A stretch of DNA of 64,000 bases, taken from the NCBI GenBank assembly GCA_003344405.1, contig NOWV01000147.1:1-64000 (forward strand). Direction: 5' to 3'. The translations under genes were made by a program, and so were the position numbers. The stretch comes from Trichoplax sp. H2. Its lineage: Eukaryota; Placozoa; Uniplacotomia; Trichoplacea. The notes below the pieces were generated by a model. It was not told the DNA's origin. It worked only from the letters and a program-made list of their open reading frames with translations, and did no database searches. Shown in pieces: positions 36,681-49,863 of this stretch (within the stretch, counting starts at the first letter, position 1; every line of letters starts with the position of its first letter).

Positions 36681-39600
36681 AATAGACCTACAGTAATGAA
36701 CAGGAAAAGAATATTGTAGAATCATGGTGTTTTACGCTAGATGATTATAAGGAAGTCACTAGCAAACGTAGTACTCTACATCAGCATAACTGGATTAGAC
36801 AGGTGCAAGCTAGTAGTCTATCAGTAATTGACAGTAAAGAATATTGTAATATTATAGCATGCTATGTTTGATAATTGTAGAATGAAGTTACTAACTACAG
36901 CAGTCCTGTATATCAGCAGAACTCGACATGTTGTGCAAGCTAGTAGTCCATCAAATTTCGGGAATATTCTATCGATTTTCGTTTAAAGGTTGCTCGTTAC
37001 TCGTTTGTGTTAATTTCGTGATTGAAAAAGGATGTCCACTTCATTTACGGTAACTAGTAATCACATATGTGTTCTTTATAAGCATTCTACAGTCCCTTCA
37101 TTGAAATACTGTATACATAAGTTATTCAAGTCTGCAAATTCTTTCTATTTTCGTTCATGATTTCATTTTTATGAATGATCCAAAAAATAAACGATGTGTA
37201 TATTATAATATGATATTATTTAACTGCACGGGTATATTGATAATCTCCTAACATAAAGGAATTGCGCTACTATGACTTAGTTCGTACTTTATAACCATGA
37301 TTGCTGATACTGTCGAAGCAGTTAAAATAATTGCACAATCAAAATCTTGCTTAGATATTGCATTTTTTTTCTCGTCTGGCAATCAATTGACTTGAAAATA
37401 GATTCGATCTCAGCTGCCTTACGATGAGTATTCTTGAAAGAGGTTGTAATAGTATAACTAATTACTAGGTATATAAGCGTTGCTTTGCATACTGCATTGC
37501 GTTGATACACTACTGCTAAGGTTAGTCAAATAGTTCCAGCATTCGCGTTCCGCAGCAAGTTATTTTTGGTATCGTTGCAGTCAACTTCCAGAGCTGTGGT
37601 ATACTGTATTAATTATAAGAATTTACCTCTTTTCTTGCTAGCCCAACTAAGCCGCAATAAAATCTAGTCTTACCCAGTTTCTGTAATGATAATATTCAAT
37701 ATCGATAGTACCATTTTGTAGCTCATTTACAAGGTGTAATGGCTAAATTTTATGAGCGAAGGTATCCGCGTAGACTATTCTTGCTATTTGCAACTTGAGA
37801 TAAAAGGCCTAGAGGAAATTTTTCAAGGTTGGAATTAGCTGAAGTTAGCTTTTAGATTACTGCGTCGATGTTCTACTATCAGCTCTGTTCTGCTCACGAA
37901 AACATCGACACAGGAGACCAAAATCATGACAAACAAATTTTGATCTGGTCTATCGGTCAATGAGTATTGTGGGACAAAAATCTGCATTCTCACAAGTAGA
38001 TACCCTATAATAGGACAGTAGTCCTGCAGATGTGATAAGTTGGTGCTAGACCAGATTTTAGACAATCTGGTAAATTACTATGACTGCATGATCACACTAT
38101 TGCAATTATACAAGGCTGAGCTCATGCCAAAGTATCCCATCTTTTAGCCCTAGAACTGCAAGATCTGCCAAAATGACGGCGTAAAAATTGGAAGATTACT
38201 GGACTCATCGAGATAAAAGAACGTGTATAGTTGCAGTATACTGGAGGTAATTATGGTAAGGTCTGTGTGAGCAATACAATCCGCTCACTTAGAAAATTTT
38301 ATATATAAAATTGCGAATTTAAGTTTTCCAAGTATATCAGCATTTGCAGTACCCATAGGCTATAGTATTAGCAATGTCCTGTAGTACTTAAAAGAGCCCA
38401 TAGCAATGACATAAAATTGAGTTGATAACTAGACAGGCTTTAAATGCAATTTCATTTTCCGTTCTAAGGATTTGTATATACAACTATTCCAATGGTATCT
38501 TATAAAAAAGTATGATTATATGATAGAATCATTTAAACAGGATCCATTATTCCAACTAACCCTAACAGTATATATCATAGGTACAGTATGATCCTTTTCC
38601 AATCAGATGAATCAGTACATATTATATGCGGGCATTTTTTTACGAAATCCGGTAAATTTTTTATATGTGGAAAGAGTAAGCTCTCATATCGATTGGTGCA
38701 TATATCATGTTACATTGGTTAATACTAAAGTGTTTAACTTCATATTAAAGAATTGGAAACGAAAAAGATCACGCTGTATATATTTTATATCACACACTAT
38801 TGTTATGTCAATTTTAAGTCAAGGGTAATGGATTTCTTAAGGTAGTAGAGATTATAAACGAGTAAAACACAACTAGATGAGCACGATAGACCATTCGTAG
38901 TACAGAATTTGATGTAAGCATACAATATTCTCCAGAACGAATTTCATACGCGTGCTATACATCAACAGTTTCTTGTCTCTACAAGAGATTGAACTGAAAG
39001 TCATCGGTGATCGAATTATTTCCAGTATCGAGGAAAATCCCTTAGTATTATCTTACTTTCTATCGTTGTTTAAGTGCATCTATTTAGTAATAAGTGCCTG
39101 GTAAAAACCTTTTATGCTTATTTTATATTTATACAGTACATGAGCGCCGATAACAACAGTCCTCCTATTTTCTCTAAGCTACGTATATAAACAAATTAAA
39201 ACACGCTTTCATTCAATATTACTACACTATATCAATTCGGGTTATATAGTCCCAAACTCTTCATCTTGGACTACTGTACAGACTACTGAAGAAAAAAACT
39301 CCAATCTATCATCTCGCCAGTTCTAAATATTACCCACTTTAGCGTAGCACTAATAGTTCATTTTGCTACTTTGGTGAGAAAAGACCAGTGTTATTTGTAG
39401 TTGCCCTGTGCCATTGATGAAAAGCAACGGTGGTACAAACTATTTTTAATGATAAAATACGTTTTCCTATTTTATAAACTAATAACGAAAACAAGGATTT
39501 ATTGAAAGCATCGATTTGGAAAACAGAATAGAGTAATAATGTATGAAACCTCGGTGCTGATTGCATTGATATTATACACTTTCAACAACATTTACTTCCG

Positions 39601-40151
39601 TAGAAATTATCATAACACATTATAGAATGGGGGAAAATCTTAATAGATATCATAGTATGATAGTAGGGATATCTACACACTAACTAATTCGTATTCTGCC
39701 ACTCCAACCATACTATCAGTCTATCTATCAGTCGTTTGCCTTTTCTATCCTGTAAAATACGAGATTACAATTGATAGCTAGGAATTAAAAGAGCCGTAGA
39801 GAAGGCGTCAATCTCGGTTCTAGAAAAGCTTTCCTTAATACGTGATATATCAACCTGGGAAAATAATTGATTTCTTTTATTTCAAGAAGAAAAATATAAT
39901 AAAATTGAAAAATGAATGACAGCTAAGAATGTTATTGTCGTGAACAATAATGGTGATGAATAAATTGAAAGTATTGTCTTTTTTAATTATAAGTTTTACT
40001 TCTATCTATCTATCTATAGTTTATAGTCGAGTAGGCGATGTTAAATTGTTTAAAGTCAATAAAAGCTTAATACCGAGATTGATTTTTTTCATCTATCGAT
40101 CAACGAACGACTTGTTGATTGTAGCCGTATCTGTAAAACAGAATACAAGTT
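36681..40151. other. Intergenic, no supported gene
   Basis: About 3.5 kb with only short unsupported frames (37322-37510, 37835-38065, 38607-38828, 39366-39566). A (TCTA)n microsatellite lies at about 40000-40017, just before the first JmjC gene. Nothing else was recognised. Confidence 0.4.
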
Positions 40152-43100
40152 ATGTCGAGTTTCTATCGTTTCATGACAACTGTCCTTGTGGCAGTAATCC
40201 TATCTAACGCGCCATACTGTCAAGGTGATAATGATGATCATCCTCGAGGACATTTCGACCGCCTTGGTAGCCACATTGATTCTGATGGTCATGTCGAAAT
40301 ATACGATGAAATCCCAACAGCCCAAAAGTTTTGGGAAAAGCACGTTCGACATAGGTTACCAGCCGTATTTCGTGGCGCAGCTAAAAATTTTGAAGCTTTC
40401 AACTTGTGGACAGATGACTATTTAAGGAAAAATTATGGTGACCTCGAAGTAAAACTAGAAGCAAAAGCAGAAAAAAAAAATGTACCTATTGGAACTAAAG
40501 GCAAAGGAAGGGATACCATTGCCGATTTCTTGGACAGCTATGTCAAGAAAGATTCTTATATCGTCTCACAATTGCCTGATCCGATGTCTCCTGAAATCGG
40601 TGTTTTACCTTGTATAACCTGTGGTTCTTTTAAAAATCGCATCTTGGAAGCTAATTTATGGCTCAGTAGTGGTGGTACTAAATCTCTCCTTCATAAAGAT
40701 GCAGGTAAAAAAGTTAAGCTATCGATACAAGGTTACTATCTTTCAATTTTTCTAGTCGAAGTTTTATTTATTGAAACTGAACTTTCCAATTAAAATATTT
40801 AGTTGATTAAGGTAAATTTCAAATTGTCAACTCCTTTTTTGGTGCTCGGTGCCATAACGCTTAGTTTAGAAGTAAAGCTAGAAAATTTTAGCCTAACTTA
40901 ATGTTACCATACTATAAACGTATAAGCTGATAATAGCAGCGATTTCTCATTCGCCATGACCTTATAGCCGTTTATGTTAAGATCGATGTTTAGTATCCGC
41001 TAAATTAGGCACTTGAGACATTTAACAGCTTCATAGATATTCTCTATCATAGACTTTTGTGGAATAGAGTTCGAACTGAAAACCTACATTTTACTTTGCA
41101 ATTTTTCAATTTATAAACGCTACCTTGACTCTTGAATAGCGAATAAAGATAATTTATAATAAAAATCTATACTTAGTACTTGTTCAAAGTATGCTACGAT
41201 ATGAATTGTTAGCATCTTTATAATGATATTAATTCAATGTTATTCATACACGGGAATGAATAGACAACGCTATTAATTGCCTCCTGAATGGAACCAAAGA
41301 TTGGCTTTTAATCCACCCTAAATACGAAAAATTCATTCCAATGGCCAAAGAAGCCAAATCAGAAGTTGGCGGATTCTCCACTATTAACGTGGATAAAGTC
41401 AATATTAAAAAATATCCTAACTTTAAGAAAGTCCATTACAACCATGCTAATCTATCACCAGGAGATTGTTTATACTTGCCTTATGGTATGTCAGCTAGTT
41501 GAGCTTTAAATAAATCTTTCTATTCACTTTATTCCACTATGGGAATATTGAACTCATTTAACCGAAAATGTCGATTAATTTAACTTGGTTATGTTCGAAA
41601 ATAGATTTGTTTATGGTAGAGAGATTTAAGCACTTCAATGACCATAGTTGTTGATTAAATCAAAATGAAATTACGAAGAGGCTAATAAGGTTTAAAATAT
41701 TATGTGTTCAACTAGCTTATTTGCATCAAGTTCGATCTTATGGCTCGAAAAATATGGCTGTTTCTGTACTCCTTGCAGCCGGACTCACTCACGAAAAGAC
41801 TTTTAATAATGAGGATTGTGAATCCAAAGACTACAAAGTTTTTCCAAAACTGACTGAAGTCAACATGGTGTGGACTTATCCAGGACATGGTCCACAAACA
41901 CTAGGTAGCATGGATCCAATGGAACTGAGGTAAATTTGTTTCAATATTATTAAACTAGAATAATCTACTTGCGTTGATAATAACTAGATGCAAAATAATA
42001 CAAGCCTATGGCAGGTGTATTATTTCTGGATAGTCATGATATTCTACAATCTTCATCAATCTTGTAAATGCTTTTAAATACAAAATACAACAGGGATAGC
42101 ATTTTGAAACTCTTTAAGAAAAAGGATAAAGTGCCGAGCGACAGATTCTTGCAAGAAGTTACAGCTGTAAGGAATCAAAAATAATCATATAAGATCAATT
42201 TTGTTTTAAACACAAAATGACTTTGAAAGAATCTTAGTTAAGCTGGATATTTTTTGCTGCAGATGGATGATGAAGAAGATGAAGGTTCCGGCATGATTAA
42301 AATTCAACATAAAGCTGTAAGTCCTTATTAGTGTAATATTATTAGAGTAGCAAAGTAAAGGCCCGTTCATAATAAATAACCAATTGATGACCTCTACTCC
42401 AGATGCTATAAAAGTAATCATTTCTACTTTGGATAAAATTTTAGTATACAAAACATTTTGGGCTGGATAAGAAAAAATATGTAACTGCAGAAGAGGTTAA
42501 TAAAATTCCATTTGAGCAATGGAAAGCATTAGCTGTTGATATGGATCCCGATCCAGCAAATACAGAAGAATATGAATACGCCTTATTTGATGTTAAGCAA
42601 TTTCAGTATGGCATAGAATTAACTATATAGCATTTTGATATTGAAGTAACGATATTCACACCCACATCTAGGAAGTTTAAAATAACAAAATAGCCACTCG
42701 TGTCTGTAATGTTTACACGAAATGGTGATTCTACTACAGGAATTTACTTATTTTTCTCTCTCTCGCTTTCAATGTAAATAGAAACGTTGTACGGAAATCT
42801 ATGAACCAGAAAAGTGGAGAATTAGATTCTGAAAAGTTTATTAAAAATTATATGGTAGACAATTAAAAATTACATAAGAAATTTTATTGCCATCCCTCAG
42901 TAGCTATACTCGTATATGTGTAAATCATAATTAATTAGTGATCAATTATACTTTTTTGAAGATGTTATTATAGTATTGATGTTTAACTAGAGTAGTATCA
43001 TAGAAGACAGTAACAGCTTTATATCCACTTTTGTTATAATCTTACTATCATTGCTATGATAAATTTATAGTACTTTTCTTTTTTTAAATGTAGAAAATCG

Positions 43101-43645
43101 GTGGTTCGGAAAAGATTGCAAATGATGTAAGTACTAAGACAGTAATTAATTTCACAAAGAATTAAAGTGAACATAGATTATGTGAGCTTACTTATAAATA
43201 CCGAGAAAATACGATTTCGATACGGATATAGTATGATAATCTTTTTCAATTTTAAATAAAGTTGAAAAGCTTAAGATGTTAACAATTTTAATGCAAGTAG
43301 CTAAACAAGCTAATCGTTAATTGCGTTTATGACATGTAGCTGCTGGAAAAATTCGACAGTAACAACGACGAAGTTATTGACGGGAATGACTTGGAGAAAA
43401 CTGCCGAAAAGGTTCTCAGTCTTTTTAAAGAACATTCTATGCCCCCAAAGAAGGTCGAGGTTAAAGATGAAGACTATCTCAGAGAAGAAGCAGAAACAGA
43501 AGAAGAAGGATTACCAGGTGATGAAGGAGATGATTTGATGGGTGATGAATCGGAGGGCGAAGGTGAATATCGTGAAGGCGAAGAACCTGAGGAAAGAGCT
43601 CCAAGAGATGATGATGAAAACAGAGATTATCACGATGAACTTTAA
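40152..43645 (+). CDS. ER-retained JmjC oxygenase with EF-hand, family member 1
   Basis: Nine exons: 40152-40704, 41264-41485, 41716-41929, 42094-42166, 42263-42316, 42445-42605, 42782-42854, 43094-43126, 43340-43645; 1,689 nt, 562 aa. Signal peptide to about residue 25 (PYCQG), then an RGHFDRLG...GHV motif shared by most of the family. The JmjC/cupin domain spans about 50-325: H181-K-D183 and distal H262 (AYLHQVRS) are the Fe(II) ligands, and the LLNGTKDWLLIHPK strand links them. A helical middle (about 330-450) leads to an EF-hand loop (467-478, DSNNDEVIDGND), a very acidic tail and C-terminal HDEL. Expected role: 2-oxoglutarate-dependent hydroxylation of a protein in the ER lumen, possibly calcium-responsive. 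It lies on the opposite strand to its four paralogues. AATAAA at 43952-43957 may be its polyadenylation signal. Confidence 0.88.
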
Positions 43646-45123
43646 GCAAGTTATTTAATCATAATAGGACAAGTAATAACATCGACAATATTATTAATTC
43701 GAAGTATTTCCTTTCAATATATCCATACACTAATGCAACATTAATATACCTTTAGGACTGCAGGCGATAAAAATGCAAAGATAACCAAATCAGCATGATT
43801 AAATGCAAGTCCACACGATTCAATGCCAAACATAGCCAATTAATGTGACTTTAAAGCGATAAAAATTAATCTTCGTACTGAAAACTTCTTGTCTTGATAT
43901 GTTGAATAGCCTAACCTGATATACTATACAATAATTTAATTTAATTTCGTAAATAAAGCATTTTCTTATTTAACCTATTTGTTATCAATGCGAGTAATAT
44001 TTATGAGTGATATTTTAATTAGCATCGAATGAAAATTTCAGCGCTATATTTTTATCTCATGAATGAGTTACCGCATGATGGAGTAGACCGCGATCCAAAA
44101 ATCGCGAAATTAAATGCATGCTGTTAGATTATATTTAAAAACCAAAATATTTACGAGTGGAGATAGAATCTCTATTACTAACCGAAATTGTCATGCAAGC
44201 AAATATCTCGATATTATTTTACTATATATTGCAAAGTTGAACGGCTAGGAAGAGTAATGAATTATAATAATAGCAGGAATATTATATTTCATGGCAGTAG
44301 CAAAGAAAAACTGTAAAGTACAATTATAAACATTGCCAATTTTTAAATATTGAATTAGATTAATTCTGAATACATCTCTCAATAACATAAAAAATCTGGA
44401 ATATGTTTCTTTCATTGATTTGTTTATTACAGAGCATAGTAAATAATAATTAATTGACGGTGTGTAAATAATAGACTACCGATTACTGCAATAACAGAGC
44501 AATCGTAGCCAAGCTAACTGTAGGGCTTAGCTCTAAACTACAGCAAGACATTTAAATCAATTCTAAGTGAATTTAGAGTTTATCAAGTTTCCATTTTATT
44601 TAAAGTGATTAATGATCTATAAATTTAAATTACAGTTATCCTTGTTTGTGCAACAGTGCAACTTTCCAATTTTTACATCTTAAAGGTCTGCATAATATGC
44701 CTATGGGATACAATCTTGCAGTAGCCATTCCAAGAAACAAAGCTAGATTTCGAACATAGTTTGAACACTAATGTCATGGATTAAAAAGTAAATACGCGGA
44801 AGTAGCGCTAACTTGACTCCAGATTGTAAATAAACAATAAACAATATAATCACATGTTTGTAAATAGTCATGGTAATTGAAAGTATATTAATAAATAGAA
44901 ATAAATGATTTCTTAATCGAGGTGCACAATGTTAAAGATGTTTATTCCATTAGGAAATCGTATTTTCTCTGACATTAAATCTTATAATACTGATCAGAAA
45001 ACTTAGTTCGCTGATAAATGCTGCCATCCGTGGATAATCGGCATTAAGGTTAAGTTAATATTATTTCACTAAACATTTTGATTATTTAAAATTTCAATTG
45101 AGTGGTTGAACTTGATTCAGGTA
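43646..45123. other. Convergent intergenic region
   Basis: Lies between the 3' ends of two JmjC genes that face each other. It should hold both 3' UTRs. No other feature was recognised. Confidence 0.45.
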
Positions 45124-48100
45124 TCACAGCTCATCTAATATTCGTCCATCTTTTCTTTGTCTATTAAACTCTAATCTGTCGTTATCATCATCGTCAGATT
45201 GCTCTAATTCCTCATCTTCCAGCTTGTTTTCATCTTTTTCATCTATGATGGAGTCATTTTCATCTTCGTTCCGATCATCTTCTGGCTCATCTGCTTCATT
45301 ACTATTATTTTGTTCATATTCCTCGTCTAGAATATCTTTATATATTTCTAAAGCTTTCGGAAGATTTCTCTGCACTTCATTTTTATCTATAATGTTATCC
45401 TTATCTTCGTCCAAGGTATTAATAAACTATTTAAAAAATTACATCGAAAATGACTCAGATTATCGAGACACATATTGTGTTCATGTTTTAAACATTAAAA
45501 ATCTTGCGAGATACCTACCTTTGAAGCGAAATAATCGGAACCACCAAGTTTCTAAAAGTTATCAAGTACATAATTATTCTATCAGTACCAAGAAATTTGA
45601 TATTTTTAAAATCACTCGTATATCCTGGATTTAAATTGTCATGATAGAAATACTTAAAGTGACCTTGTATTTGTCAGTAAATTTTTGTTGATCGAAATAA
45701 CCTTTACTTTCTATAGACACTTTAGCAATTCGTCTAGAAATAGAAAGTCAATTTCAGTATTAATCACAGTAATAAAATGTTGAAGTTTCATAATAGCTGC
45801 ACTATTCCTCCTTATCAAGAAGTAATTAAAAATTATTATAGGCAATGGGTTTGTTATAATATCCATTAACGAAACCTAACGGAGAAGTAGTCCAAAACCA
45901 TTGCCTCGTAATTCAAATCATTTTCTGGGTTAGTTGCTAGCTCCTGAAGAGTTCTGATCTCATTGTAGACATTTACTGGAATTGAAAGTAGCTGTTGATA
46001 GGTAATATATTTTTGGCTGAAATCAATCCATTTCTCAAGCTATGTCAAATATAAGCATAATAAACCATGCCTGTTAATATTGTAAAGTATTCTTAAAGGT
46101 ATAGTATCATCTTATTAGATTTTATATAACACGATATGAAACCAGTATCCGATCGTAGATAATCCAAATTTATAATATTAAATTCCGTATCGATATCAAA
46201 TTCGCCATTGTCACTGTTTAGCATACAGACTTACAATCTTAATAACAGCCTGAAATATCCTCACTTTGCGAGATTCCTAGTATGCAAAAATGTACATTTA
46301 GTCAACTACAACCAATAGAGTTAGCGAATCTGATTCTATAGTCGTTTATATAGTTTACTGTACTGTATATTACATTTGCACTCTTAATATTAAATGCAGT
46401 ACTTAAACCATATCAGTTCGAATGATGTTGATGAATATAGAAATTATTGACTGTCGGTAATCTTCGCTTACTATTTTCAGCCGCTTTCGAAATACTGCTA
46501 AATCTATTTTCTCTGGCTTACCATGGAAAAATAATTGTAAGAATTGGTTACTAGATGGTAGATAAATTGGAAAGAAAATGTTACCTTTAAACGGCGCTAC
46601 TCTACTTATTTTAGTGCAACAGGTGAACAGAACATCTTTCATAATATTGAAATTTTGATACTTTTCACACACACACTCATGGGATACTTGAAACTATAGC
46701 ACTAAATCTTATTATAGCAGTAGGCAAGAAATAAATAAATACAAATGGGATTGTACTAGTGGATTACTCGGCACTGAAATATGAGCCATTCCACTCCTAT
46801 AACAAATTCTATGGCATAAAACATCCATTAAAAAAGATTGGGAAAACAACTAATATCACATTTGTAACCAACGGCAATAGATTAATTTCTGTATTTTATT
46901 ATAGTAACTTAATGCACAAATCTGGCTACAGGTTATATCATGCATAGAGAAATATTCAGCAGAAACTCTTCCAGTTAAAGAAGTACATATAATTTTATCT
47001 CAGAAAAAATTGCGTAGATTCGGAGAAACGTAAAGGTGTATTTTTTTAAAAACTTAAAATGAAATAATCATTTCGATACGGATAAACGGCACAGGCACTT
47101 ACGCGCTTTCTATTTGCAAACGGTTACCGAAGGTCATATGCCCGTAGCCAGGATATCGTAAAGACATTGGCACATTACTTAAAGTAGCACTTTCAACGTG
47201 ATCGCAACCAGTTTGGTTAAATATCTTAAAATCTTTCTTACTAATATCGAAAAGAATGGTGTAAGCCAAATTTTTCGATCCTATGGAACTTACTTGATGA
47301 AAGTAACCTATAAAGGGAATGAGACAGCTTTTTTATCTCTTGTCGCAATTATTTTCAGTTACACTTATATGGTGGACATCAGCAACGTAAACTCTTTACC
47401 TTTTCGGCGAAAATTACTACAATTTATTTAGACGTATGTTACCTTACTTAGATATACTGTACTAGTACGGCAACCTATTTTATTCTTATAGGTATACTGT
47501 ATGTCCTTCTGGTTGAAAATTCGAGTTAATTTTTTTACCTCTAGGCAGGTAGATGCAGTCGCCAGAAGTAGCATTAGCAAAACGCCAAGGAACTTTACCT
47601 ACTTTAGGATATCGATATAGATCTACTTTATCGACATTAATTGAGCAATGTCGACCCCCTATGCCATAACTACTTTCTACACCTAAATATTTACTGTACT
47701 TTGGCTCCATAAAAAGCCAGTTTTTCTGTCCAACCAGCAAACAATTCAGTGTAAATACTAGAATAAAGTATAAAGTTATTCGATTGTAACAACACACAAT
47801 TAATCCCATCACTATTGACAACCTATCAGAATATTTGAAACGATCACCATACAAGAGTTTACATTTTAGCTCAGAACAACAAACTAAGTGAGCTAAACAA
47901 ATCGAATCGGAGTTCTACTCCACTTACTTGGGTCACTATGTAATCGACTTCGGGTACTGCCAGAACTAAACCAAAGATGACTCTCCCTAATTCGGTTAGA
48001 AATAGATCCACATGCCATAAATGACGGGACAAGAATATCCTTGTGCATTGGAGCAGGCATCTCTGATACTATATAAACTTTTCTATCTTCGTATGTATCT

Positions 48101-48468
48101 AGGAAGTTGGAGAGTTGATCGAATCCTAGCCCCAAACTTCCGATCGGTTTCCTCTGATCTTCGGTTTTGCCTTCAATTTTAAATATAAATTTACCAAAAT
48201 TGCTCTTTAAATAGCGATCATTCCATAAATTAAAAGCGGGCGAAGAGCCAATAGCATTTTTAATCAAAACGGGTCTTGATTTGCTAAGATAATTTTCCCA
48301 AAACTCTCTTGGCGTCGGCAAACTGGTTAATGTGTCAATATGCCCATCAGGGTCACGTTGCATTCCTAATGGCTGGTTATGTCCACGCAAATGATCACTG
48401 GTTGTGCATACATTGATACTAAGAAATAGAAATAGGGTCTTCATGTAAATAGCATAACCTATGGCCAT
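45124..48468 (-). CDS. ER-retained JmjC oxygenase with EF-hand, family member 2
   Basis: Nine exons, in order: 48468-47928, 47757-47539, 47307-47103, 46550-46472, 46249-46235, 46039-45876, 45733-45664, 45551-45519, 45426-45124; 1,629 nt, 542 aa. The signal peptide is residues 1-22, or starts at the second Met (residue 9). JmjC ligands: H177-S-D179 and H257 (GYFHQVSS). The fifth exon is only 15 nt (AVIKI), bounded by a clear CAG acceptor and GTAAGT donor. The EF-hand loop DEDKDNIIDKNE starts near residue 448. The tail is strongly acidic (SDDDDND) and ends RILDEL, a weaker KDEL-type signal. Predicted luminal 2OG oxygenase; substrate unknown. All intron phases match member 1. Confidence 0.86.
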
Positions 48469-49863
48469 GGCTCCTCTTAATTTAGTTAATCAACCACCAC
48501 GGTATATTGAAATATATATATAGAAAAATTTCTTTCGACAACGGTACCAAAATTAGTTTATTAGTGGCTAAAGCTACCCATTAAGGCGATCTTTTGACTC
48601 TAATAACATTTATTCATTTTCAAGGAAATCAAATAGGTCCAAATTCATGAATTATCTTGGTATAAAGTATAAATACAGCTAAAATGATAACTCAACAATA
48701 ATTACTTCGTTATCTATTGAATTATTCTCAGGGCAACCGAAAGTGATGAGCAATTTGACGAAAGTATCGCACGGTACAAAGGAGTAAGTAGATCATCTTA
48801 TCTGCCTATTCACACTATTGCCTTATAGTCTGAAATTGCTGTCTTTCTATCCCTCTTTATTGGGCTAATAACAAATACTATACAATTAATCATAAGTAAG
48901 CATCATTGCGAGCATTATTATTCATATATTCCTTTGTTAATTATTATACAGCAGCGAGATTGTTGTAATCTATTATATTAATAAACTAGAGACCACATCG
49001 GTAAGGCTAAGTGTCCATACCATTGATTAGTAGAAAGAAGCTACGACTCTTAGATTTGCATACTAGTTTATAGACTTCTAGATGCCTAAAAGTCCATGAG
49101 AAGGAACATCTAGTAATCTATATAAAAGTTGACGCCTCCATACTGGGGATGTCGTTGAATAAATTAGGCCATTTGACTATGGCTGATAGATGACAGTGTA
49201 GAGATTTTGAGCAATGTCTTATAGATTTGAAGACATAAGTATCTCCTATGTAATGTATCATATTACCTTTATAACTCATTACATCGAAATTTTAGGTCTT
49301 TTGCAGAAATGAACTAGCAAAACAGGACGCAATTAATATAATAAATTGAGAAGTTATTTATTCAGATACTAGAGGTGTCGTTAACTGTATTTTAGAGAAA
49401 GATTTTAATTTCAATCTAATATTGGTAAACATAGGACTAAGATCATATGGAATAAATATGCATGTAGTTATTGTTTACTATCATATTTTCTATAGTAATA
49501 GGATTAACTGACAACACTTTTAGTTTGGAGATGAATTACTTTAAAAAATCTTATTATTACTGAGTAAATGCAGTATTCAGTACTTTCCGAAGAGTATCGA
49601 TAAATAGGGTGATTGATAGTACAGGTAATAATTGTAGTAAATTACGCTATAACATTGTCAATAGTAAATAAAAATCTCACTATAATTTTAAGTGTTACTA
49701 ATATTCTAGTCAATGCAGTAAATGATTTCATCTCCATTAGATATTACTAGTATTTTCAAATGTCTTATCTATTTTTTGAATTTTAAAATTTTAAGTTCAT
49801 ACCAAGTCCAATATTATATAAAAAGATATTTACTGATAAAATATTACTAATATTTAAATCCGC
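48469..49863. other. Intergenic with one exon-like plus-strand stretch
   Basis: At about 48734-48783 the plus strand has TTATTCTCAG, then 50 bases open as ATESDEQFDESIARYKG, then GTAAGTAG: a well-formed acceptor and donor. No linked exon was found. The remainder is unremarkable AT-rich DNA. Confidence 0.35.

Noticed and set aside
45224-45634. 136-codon plus-strand frame rich in serine
   Set aside because: Antisense to the acidic GAT/GAA-rich tail exon of JmjC member 2, which produces Ser-rich readings on the other strand.
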